Part shown: piece by piece, positions 50,901 through 60,000 of the stretch | Layout: the number at the start of each line of letters is the position of its first letter | Position numbering within the stretch: the stretch's first letter is position 1 | From: Antedon mediterranea | Lineage: Eukaryota > Echinodermata > Crinoidea > Comatulida > Antedonidae | Direction of reading: 5' to 3' | Length of the DNA stretch: 60,000 nt | Assembly (NCBI RefSeq): GCF_964355755.1 | Contig: NC_092671.1 | Location: forward strand, 12,754,501 to 12,814,500 | Position numbers and translations under genes: made by a program | Notes under the pieces: model-generated | Database searches by the model: none | Seen by the model: the letters and a program-made list of their open reading frames with translations, nothing else | Told to the model about the DNA's origin: nothing

Positions 50901-53900
50901 AAAACCAGAAGTTACTTGGTTCAAAAATGGAATTATACTTCGAAGTTCAAAGAAGTACAGGAGTTATGAAGGAATCGAAAATATGTTTGTGCTCGAAGTA
51001 ACCGACGTTGACCCATCGGATACTGGAGAGTACGTCTGCACAGCGTCGAACGCTGAAGGCCGGATCTATGCATCTGCCGAGCTCACGATTGAAGGTAATA
51101 AAGGGAAAAACAGGTGAAATTAACATCGATTCTGCATTTACAATTCAATAGATATTTAGATATGTATTTTCCTTAGCATTTATTTATGTGTTGAAGCATT
51201 AAATCTGCAACATGTCAATCAAGTTAAATATATAAAACCTTAAAAATTATATGAATGATTTGGATAGGATGCGGGTATATTTTGTATGTCTTTTCGTTTC
51301 CTTGCAAAAGTTAATGGGTTAAATACTACTACGTCGTTTGCTTGCGGTAACCCATAGGGGAAGTTTGGTCTACCCGATCAATCTTACGTCACTAAAAATA
51401 ATAATGAATGTGCAGACTGTTTTTAATTACTGTAGAAAGAATAATATATATTGAGAATATTATTATAATTATTACACTTTTATATAGGGAATTTGTTTGG
51501 TATCAAAGTATGATTGCTTTTGCTGAATTCAGTTACACAGCTCATAGAAAGATTAAACAATGCACCGAAATCTTAGTACTGCGAGTTTACAAAAAAAAAG
51601 AGTAAAAAGTAAATTACAGATAAAAAATAAAAAATTACAATCAAATTAAATATTGATTTAAACACAATATCCGTATTTTTCACATGGTTCTACAAAGATG
51701 TATTGTTAGTTTAACCGATAGGAATTTCCATATTGTCTACATTTCCAAGTATTGTCTTATCGTCGTGTACTATCAATGTGGCTTTTGGGCTTTGATACAA
51801 ACTCGTGGTCGGTCTGCTTATATATGTTTGTTTTATGTGGATCTTCTTCAGACCCGCCATTACCAATCCCGCAGCAACAAGAGCCGTTTTTTATGGATCG
51901 TCTAGAAGATATTACAGTTTCTGTAGGCTCGGATGTACAGTTCAGTTGTCAAGTTGGGGGTAACCCGGCCCCACAGATATTATGGTTCCATAATGGTGTT
52001 GGACTTAAAAGACTCCAGCGGTTTACGTTTAGCCGGTCTGATACTGGTCAATGTACACTCAGTATGCCTGATGTTAGGCATGAGGATGAAGGAGAGGTAG
52101 CATGCATTGCTAGTAACATACTTGGAAGAGCAACTTGTTGTGCTTATTTAAACGTTAAAGGTACGTGTTTTCATTATATAAATATATTTAACAAATAGAG
52201 AAAATAAAAGTATGATTTCTTAGAAACAATATTGAAATAAAACTTTATACAATTAAGTAACTTAGTGCCCATAAAAACTTATGTCAAAACAAGTTTGTTC
52301 TTCTTTCATTCTCATAAAATCGTTGCTATGATAAATAATGTTTGTTTTATTGTAATTACAGCATTATTAATGTTCTTGTTTATCATTGTTTCGTATCGTA
52401 GATTCACTTGACAATATACAGGAAATAAGAGCGATATAATAAATGACACAAAATAGTTCAAACCTCTCCTTGCAAAATAAGGGCTGCAGCATTGTCACGT
52501 CTATGGAATAGACGTTTATACAAGTTACAATGTTTAACATTAGACTTTTACATATTTCAGATTCTCCCAAGTCCAGAAATGGGGATCAAATCGATAAAAA
52601 GTAAGTGAAAGTTTATGCACACTACAAAGTATCCCCATAACAAAATTGGTACTGTCCACAATATATATTGCATTAATTTATAATTAAAATATGTTGAAGT
52701 AAGTAAGAACGACTTTTTAAACATATTTCTATTGCTATTTGTATGTACACTGCTTCCTAATTATATTCCAATGTCATAAATACAGTAAATCAGTGCACAA
52801 TAATTAATAACCTTCATATTGCCTTCTACTAACATTAGTTAAAATCAAACGTACAGAATTCGATGGTGATAGCACTTGAGGGTCATCTCCCGACATATAT
52901 ACTTATTAGAGTGGCAAACAACAACAGATCTGTTACTGGTAGAATAAACAATGCTTCTGTTTGTGTTTCAGCCCACTATTATGCAGTGTGTATACATTGA
53001 AGATTATATAATCTAAAACAGAAATACATTTGACCTTAAATTCATCCAAAGTAGTTGAAACAAACCGTTTAGGTTTTTCTTTTAACGCAGATTAAGTTAT
53101 TGTTCACCTGTTGTTTTTCATTATTCGACAAAAGAGAAAACACTTAAAAAAACATGGAATAATACACATACTTAAATACTTACCTACTAAAATTGCAAAT
53201 AAACTTCAAATCAACGTTTTTGACGTGCAACGTTTTGTGACATAGCTTTGATCTGCAATTATACAAATTTATTTAATATGAACAAAATGTCTTTAATACT
53301 AACTGCTGACTGGTTGTCAATAATTGCAGATGTTAAAAGTTTACAGTACAAGTTTCAATATAATTTATATATGTCTGATAATGAAATGTGCTTTTTGTTG
53401 ACAGTAGTAATTCTGTTGATCAGAATGTTATAGCATCTACCCACCATACACAACCAAATGTACAGAATATAGTTGCAATAGAAGGAACAACTACCAAATT
53501 CAAATGCTCTGTAATTGGTAAGTGTTTAAATTAATTATTTCACATTAAGTATGAGTAAAATTTATTAACGAACGTTTAGCAAATAATCATACCTATTGCC
53601 AGTAATAGAAAAAATATTAAATAAAATTCATAAAAATAATTCTTATAAATATGATATACACCTTAATACCACTGCATGTTGTTTTATAGTAGTGTTCACT
53701 GCACTGCACATACTATGTGATATATTATACTGCATGACGTTATTTATTGTTTTTATGTTAATTTCACAATAGGATATTTTTTACTAATTACTGTTTTATT
53801 ATTTTATCTCATTATTTTGTTTACATAACCTACGTAATCAACATCTGCATGCAAATCTACACTAACATCTAAATAAAATCTAATTATCTAATTAAAGAAC

Positions 53901-56900
53901 CTAAATATATTTTTACTGAATAGTACTGTTTTATCCAAATGAAATTTATTTTCATGAATACAATTTTAAAGTTATATTTCAAATTTACCAAAAAAAAGTT
54001 TTTTTATTATGAATGAAAAATTACTAAATGTATAATGTAGTTAAAAATAATGTTATTAAATATTGTTCCTGATGTCAGTTAGCTGAATGTCACATGAACT
54101 GTGGAACACATCAAATTAATAAAATCTACTTTACCTCAGACCATATAAACTACAATATCAGAAAGCTTTATATTATTACACACTTAACAAAACAAAAGTA
54201 GTAGTAGTATGTAAACTACTTTACTACCAAACTTTAATTTATTTCGACTGGTTAGAAGTCAAGTTGAATTGTTTCAAATATGTATTTAACATGTCTGACC
54301 TCAGTGGACATTGATATGACTAATTCAAAAATTAATTCAATTTTAAACTATACCTTTATTTTTAGCAAGCCATATCATTTTTAATAAAAAATTGTATCAA
54401 TAAATTTCACTTGTATCCTTTGCATGATTTATCTGTTTTAATATGCACCTTAGGCAATCCTAAACCTAGCGTCACATGGTACAAAGATGGTCTTGCCATA
54501 AACACATCCATGCATGCAGATGGCCACTATCGCATAGTAGAGGAGGGCTTTACACATTCACTGGAAATAACCAGAACAGAGGACTCTGATGCTGGTCATT
54601 ACTATTGTACTGTTAGTAACAGCACTGGTGCTATAATGTGCTCATGTTTTCTTTTAGTTAATGGTGTGTATTCTTTTAACATTTTCTTATCTTCACCTTT
54701 TAATAAATTTTACTCTGTATCTATTTCATAACAAGGTAACAGTTATGTTAACATTGCATGCCTAACTATTTATTAATGTTCACATAAATAAACTTTTTAC
54801 GTCACCTAGGAAAACTCTGGAGTGTACACTCCCGAGCACCCACCATACAAAACACAGGTGTTCACTCCAGAATTTTGCTACAAAATATGAAAGTTTAGAG
54901 TTGACTGTATCTATTTCTAATGATTATTACCTGCACAGTTGGTTTGTAGACTTGCATGTACAATCTTAAAGATAAAGCCATCCTTATTTCAGCTGTATTT
55001 AATCATCTGAGGTCTATATACAGTAAGATAAACATAGAATATGTCAAAACATGTTAACTTATGAAATATAAAAGCTAAAAATAAAAGAAAGCAGCAACAG
55101 AGACAGCTGTAGCACTGTTGATGTATTTATTACTTTACTCTAATATCACTATGATTCTGTAACTTCCCAATTTAAACGATTTAATTATAGCAATAATCTC
55201 AGATTAACTTATCATAGAAATGTCCATTCATATTTGAAATAAACTAATTGAAAGAAATGTATTAAATAAATTAGAAATTAATGTTGGGAGGAAATCAAAG
55301 AAATCTAATGAAATCTGTTGTTTTATTCAACAGGTTTCAACAAAATTAATCCAATAAATCAATCAATTCCAATCTTATTTGATTGAAAAAGAAAAACAAA
55401 TATTGCCCAACTTCCTCCTTCAGAAATACAAGCTTGCATTCTAACAGACTTATTTAAGATTTTATTAAGGGTAAATGAATAGCAGTGTAATAATGAAACC
55501 TCAGAAGACGTGTAATCAAATGCATAGTAAAGATAATATTCTCAGGGGATACACCTTAATAAGGGCTGGGTACAACTACTAGTAACAACATCACATTTGT
55601 GATTTACACTGTGAAAGACTATGTTGGACTACAGTAAATCTAAAGCTCTGCCTACACTATCAAACTAATTTGACAAAAAAAGTGTGATGTGCCCAAATAT
55701 GGTAGTGATATGCCCAAATATGGTAGTGATATGATCGTATCCATTACGGGCACATCACATTTTCATCACATACAGTTTGATAGTGTAGATTAAGCTTAAC
55801 ACTTGTACATCAATGATTTTGTGGTTAAGGCCTTCTTAGTTAAATATTGATAATTTCAAAAACTGTATACTGTAATATTTTTGCAATTTCAAATATCATA
55901 ATTCATTGGTGACAGAAATGTTTACGTTGTTCTGTTTAAACATATGGATATATTAAAAAATTTTTCAATATTGTTATTTGAGTTCAATGTTAAATATATT
56001 TTTAATAATGTGCTTTTTGTTTCATTTTTCAGATCGCAAGGAAAACAGTTTTATTGTAGATTCTGTAATTTCTCCAATGACAATTTCAACAAAAACTGAA
56101 AGTATTACTAGAACTATTCAAAGAGAATTACCTGTGGTGACCACAGTTGAATCAAAAATGACTCTTGATAATACAAACAAAATTACTGAAAACAATGATC
56201 TAGAATCGTCTGAAACAACACATGAGTCAACAGTTTTACTACTAAATTTACAAAGAGACGATAACATTAATAATGTGCATTCTGAGGTACTAGAAACAAC
56301 AAGTATTGAACATGATGGTGCTATTTCAAAAGAAATGAATGGACATGCTCAAAGTGAAGATTCAAGCCATATTAAACTTAGTGACAATATTACTCTGCAA
56401 TGCATATCTCCTGGAATGAATATCAATATAGAAGGAAACAGTTCTAAAAAAGAAACATGTGAGGAAACAATAAAAGACAATTTTGAATCGATAGATATTA
56501 AAGAAGTGAGTGATGAACCGTCCACTCATTCATTTTGTGTGGAAAAGAAATTTACCATGAATAATGAACCAATACAGAGAAAAATTGATATAAAATTTAC
56601 TCCAATAAAATTGGCAAGACATATGGAATTGGATCCCAAATCGCCAAGATCCTACGATCTTGATAATGGAAATGCTACAGATGATTCTTCTGATAGCACA
56701 GATCAACTTCTTCATTCCTTACAGTTGGCACAGAATTCAGTGGAGTTAGATTCAGACGATGATATAATGAATATCAGAAGTTATCAGTACTCAACTACCA
56801 GAACTTATAACCACCCACAAAACTCTGAAGATGACATGGAAAGAGCAAGTAGACTTTCTGAAAAAGTTGACTCTTGTATGGACATTGTAAATACTGTTCT

Positions 56901-59900
56901 TAATCTTGCATCTTTAGATAGTGAGGGTGAGAAAGAATTGAGGATGCGTTTAGAGGAGCTGAGGTCAGGCCTTTCAAGTTCAGGATCTTCTGTAATTGAT
57001 GATCAGGAATTGTCTATAAGAACACTCAGTGTGACTGGATCAAGTTGCAATACACCACTTTCTATAGAAGATAATACTTTATCAGTTGATTTAAAAGAAA
57101 CAGGCCATGCAGATCAACCTGAAGTATCATTAGATGACGACATTTCAGACATTGAAATTCTTAATCGATCATCTTCTTCAGTAAACCTAGAACATGTTTC
57201 AAGTCCACGACAAAATCAGAAAATACGGTTAAAACGGCATGATCCCAAATTTCCTGAAATGGCAGCTAATTTATTAGATATTAGTAATCCTTATGAAATG
57301 ATCAAGGAAGCAGAGTCAAAGAACAAAGACTCATCAGTAGAAATGATGGCTGATGTTTTATCAAGCCAAATTGTCATTGAAGGACTCTACGACTATTCAA
57401 CTAGTAAAATAAACACTACTACTCAGAACTCAACTACACAAAAAATTGCTACAATTGGAAACGCAGCAAAGAACCATACACATTATTTGAAAAATGTGAG
57501 CTCTTTTGCCGACAATGTTGTAGCTGAGATATTAATTGATGCAGCTCTTCGAATAAAAGATGTCACAAAATCTATGAACAAATATAAAACTAAAGAAATG
57601 CTTGATACAAATGTTCACCATGGAAGTAGTCTATCGCATAAAGTTCTAAATGAAATTATCAAAGTAGCATCAGAGAATGCTTCCCAGACAAACAATATAG
57701 ACCTGGAGATATTTGATGATGTACTACATGAAATCATGCTGCAGGAATCAGCAGAATTTTTGAATCCCATTGTTTCTAAAGAAGTGAGGTGCTGTAGTTC
57801 TGTAGAAAACTGTTTAGAAAATACATCAGACGACACTTTAGAATTAAGACCAACATCTGACCAGAAGAATGATGTAGTTGTAGAAGAATTCCATTCTGAA
57901 ATTAGAATACCCATACATCAACCAGTAATTTCAATTTCTTCCACTAATACACTTTTGTTTTCTACTAAAGAGGACAACCTACAGAAGACTACAGAAACAC
58001 AACAAGAGACTGTAAATTCCAAGATTCTTGACACACATCAGGAAATAATAATACCCATACAATTACCTTCACCAACTGTTCCTACTGTATTTGTTAATGA
58101 GGAACCGAAAGAAGAAAAAGAAGCTTCAACAACCTTAAAGAAAGTTAAAGCAAGAAATATACTCTCTGGCTTTCTTGGTAATGCAATGCTTCTTGAACAA
58201 CAACAACTAAAACCAACTGTAAAGCTATCAAGAAGTCAGTCTGATCGAATTCAAAGACCAGTGCAAACATCACATGACAAATTGAAAAGGAATTCAACAG
58301 ATCCAGATGTATTACTGAAAAGATGTTTGTCAGAAAGAAGAAAGCAGGCTAAAGAGTCAACTCAATCAAATGAACTGAAACAAACCGATAGTTTCATGCC
58401 TTCTCCAAATGAACCTGAAATTGTTACTCTGCTTCAATTGGATTTATATAACACAGAACAAGTAACAGATGCAAATGACGTTCAACATGTGGACAATAAT
58501 TCAAAAATAGAACCAACAAAAGTTGTTCAGTCACTTACAATTGACTTGTGTAATGTTGAACAAACAACTGATGACAATACTGAAAGTACATCTCAAGATG
58601 ATGCTAATGTGCTAGATAAAAAAGATGATCTAGAACAGATTAGAATCAATGAACACACAAATGATGAGAATGAATTATCTATAGAACCAGAACATGTACT
58701 ATTGTCTCAAACAATTGACAAAAACAACTCACATGATAATGAATCAATGGATAAACAAAATGTGATTTCTTCTGAAGCACCAACTCCTGTGTCAAATGAA
58801 CATATTTTGGAAGCAATAAAGGAAATCAAAGATGAAAATGTTCAGAGCAATGAAAATATAATATCTGAAAAGCAGGAGGAGATGGTAAAAAGCTCACTTT
58901 CCAGAAGTATGTCTGCAAGAATTCCTATTAGACGAAAGTCACATTCATTTATTAGTAAAGATCCTAGGTATTTAAGTTGGCAAGCTCAAAGGGTAAATCA
59001 CAAGAAAAGTACAGGTGAACCTAGGACAGTACCAAGCCGTACCCAGAGCTTGATATTACCTAGAACACAATTTAGTGATCAGCAGATAGTTGAAGAGAAA
59101 GAGATTAAACAAAGTGTAATTGATACTATTTACAAGGAACAAAAAGGTGATGAATATGATCAGGAAATTGTCAAAGGTAATGATGAAGCCGACAGCAGGA
59201 AAACTGAAGAGGAGAAAGATTCTATTGGGAAGCAAGTTGTTGAAAATCCAATTGAACCAACACAAGAAAATGAAAATAATTTGAACAATCATGTAACCAC
59301 TAGTGAACAATTAAATGAATACAAAACAACAGTCAGTGATCAAGAAAACCGAGATGAATTTATGTCTGAAAATAAACTGTCTGTACAGATACCAGAAAAG
59401 ATGAAGCAACGTGAACGACCAATATCTTCACTTATAAGTATGTTTGAGACAACAATTCAATCAAGTCCAAGAAATTCGAAGGTACATGAATTTGGATTAA
59501 CATTTAAACATGATGAAAAAGAAAAGAAGGCAAAACCAGTGAATAGAAGTCAATCAATGATGTGCAGAAGGACAGAAACTATCATTCCTAGAAAACCTGA
59601 TAACAGACTAAGTATGGATGGTAGTGTGCATTTGAACCAGCTAGAAAGATTGAATGTTTCTATAGATATTACCAAACCAGAAGAGACAGGCAATGAAAAG
59701 ATTGAAGTTGAAACACAAAACCGTTCACTTAGTTTATCAGATGTATCTAAAAAATATGTTAACAGTAGTGTTGAGGATGTTACTTTTGAAACTGGAGCTG
59801 AACGACTGAATTCTTCAGACCATGAAGATGATGATGTCTTTAGTTTACCAATCATGGAAGACTCTTCATGTGATGAAGAGCTTTTAGATTCTAAATCTAA

Positions 59901-60000
59901 AAGTACTTCACGTTCAGAACAGAGTCTTATATCAACACAGTCAAGTTCAGAATCAGCATCTTTTGAAAGTGCCCCAACCTTCATACAACCACTCTCACCT
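41990..60000 (+). CDS. Large Ig-domain cytoskeletal protein with giant disordered exons (N-terminal part, runs off window)
   Basis: Exons: 41990-44984, 48392-48455, 49583-49746, 50894-51094, 51852-52160, 52561-52600, 53405-53517, 54454-54663, 56033-60000 and beyond. All introns are GT-AG, and phase holds for 8,064 nt, 2,688 residues so far. The ATG at 41990 follows an in-frame TAA 12 nt upstream. Layout: a 998-residue acidic repetitive region, I-set Ig 1 (about 1054-1141, split by an intron), Ig 2 (about 1158-1244), Ig 3 (about 1275-1365, split), a disordered region of at least 1,300 residues, and the apparent start of another Ig domain (APTFIQPLSP) at the edge. All three Ig domains keep both cysteines. 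No signal peptide is visible, so it is intracellular. It may be related to MLCK, palladin or titin-type proteins; the missing C-terminal part would decide. It lies in tandem with the MLCK gene. Confidence 0.82.
43394..43867 (+). repeat. Two in-frame 237-bp (79-residue) coding repeats
   Basis: Unit 1 is 43394-43630 and unit 2 is 43631-43867. Each begins DQCSTDNNRSKT and passes through STIGNALLLENNRSKTKDDE and LTDYSQIEF. The two are nearly identical in DNA as well as protein, so the duplication is recent. Confidence 0.9.
43913..44227 (+). repeat. Three in-frame 105-bp (35-residue) coding repeats
   Basis: Units start at 43913, 44018 and 44123. Each carries RSLTD- or LSLTD-type segments, a Y-P-T step, then DRSLTDKPG followed by L/I-TD. 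A decayed fourth start follows at 44228. The SLTD core is shared with the 79-residue repeats upstream. Confidence 0.9.
45249..45440. repeat. GAT/AAT trinucleotide microsatellite
   Basis: A nearly unbroken run of GAT, AAT and GGT triplets in intron 1 of the second Ig gene. It gives long false reading frames on both strands (poly-Asp/Asn on plus, poly-His/Tyr on minus). Confidence 0.9.
48392..54663 (+). CDS. Second Ig gene, exons 2-8: three I-set Ig domains
   Basis: Exon 2 (48392-48455) and the start of exon 3 (49583-49746) give an acidic linker. Ig 1 is exons 3-4 (FICVLKGCPKPEVTWFKNG, GEYVCTASNAEG). Ig 2 is exon 5 (51852-52160; FSCQVGGNPAPQILWFHNG, GEVACIASNILG). Exon 6 (52561-52600) is a 13-residue linker. 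Ig 3 is exons 7-8 (FKCSVIGNPKPSVTWYKDG, GHYYCTVSNSTG). The acceptor of exon 2 is a CAGCAG doublet, so a one-residue (Ala) alternative is possible. Confidence 0.85.
50351..50495. repeat. MITE-like inverted-repeat element, copy 2 (diverged)
   Basis: It begins TAAAGCCATGTCTATACAAT and contains ATATGGGCACATCGCACTTT on the right side, as in the other two copies. The inner parts have drifted most in this copy. It lies in an intron of the second Ig gene. Confidence 0.6.
55641..55799. repeat. MITE-like inverted-repeat element, copy 3 (best preserved)
   Basis: The left end CTACACTATCAAACT is matched by the inverted right end AGTTTGATAGTGTAG. Inside, GTGATGTGCCCAAATATGG faces CGGGCACATCACA. It has no coding capacity. 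It sits in the intron before the giant exon of the second Ig gene. Confidence 0.75.
56033..60000 (+). CDS. Giant exon of the second Ig gene: at least 1,322 codons of disordered protein, open to the window edge
   Basis: After the acceptor at 56031-56032 the phase inherited from the Ig 3 exon stays open without a stop to base 60000. The residues are mainly Ser, Thr, Glu, Asp, Lys and Asn. Short conserved-looking patches include ARNILSGFLGNAMLLEQQQ, RSQSDR, SRSMSARIPIRRKSHSF, PRYLSWQAQR and RPISSLISMFET. Several RxxS sites (RSQS, RSMS, RTQS) suit basophilic kinases or 14-3-3 binding; that is inference. The last residues (APTFIQPLSP) look like the A strand of an Ig domain. Confidence 0.82.

Noticed and set aside
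1-60000. CRISPR arrays, operons or bacterial-type systems
   Set aside because: The window is clearly animal nuclear DNA with spliceosomal introns. The repeats are foldbacks, MITE-like elements, tandem duplications and microsatellites.

Overview
The window is AT-rich, intron-rich animal DNA, most likely from a marine invertebrate deuterostome. An echinoderm is my best guess. That is an inference from three things: a vertebrate-style long myosin light chain kinase (MLCK) gene, expanded HECT-ligase and integrase-core gene families, and a striking excess of the palindrome AGGCCT in non-coding DNA. I reconstructed four protein-coding genes by joining exons across splice sites and checking that reading phase is kept throughout.

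Left part (about 0.7-8.6 kb). A plus-strand gene of at least seven exons encodes a C2HC zinc finger plus HECT ubiquitin ligase of the G2E3-like type, with its catalytic cysteine intact. Downstream, on the minus strand, a five-exon gene encodes a 481-residue integrase-core (DDE) protein of the transposon-derived family that is widespread in fish and marine invertebrates. It has an intact D, D, E set. Its start codon lies about 50 bp from a foldback repeat (8.6-9.5 kb) whose edge supplies a TATA box. A solo copy of one foldback arm follows at about 10 kb.

Centre (11.6-33.2 kb). A 20-exon plus-strand gene encodes a 2,581-residue MLCK: ten immunoglobulin (Ig) I-set domains, two long Ser/Thr/Lys-rich disordered segments, three DFRxxL actin-binding motifs, one fibronectin type III domain, a complete kinase domain, a calmodulin-binding helix and a telokin-like C-terminal Ig domain. 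The first exon seen is itself a diverged copy of the calmodulin-helix-plus-Ig exon, with no kinase in front of it. Intron 1 holds a recent 1.2-kb tandem duplication. The two copies differ in length by exactly one AGGCCT hexamer.

Right part. About 8.8 kb (33.2-42.0 kb) shows no convincing gene. At 41,990 a second plus-strand Ig gene begins. It has a 998-codon repetitive acidic first exon, then small exons with three Ig domains, then a giant exon that stays open for 1,322 codons to the window edge, where another Ig domain seems to start. The two Ig genes stand in tandem and probably both serve the actomyosin cytoskeleton. A small family of inverted-repeat (MITE-like) elements is scattered in their introns.
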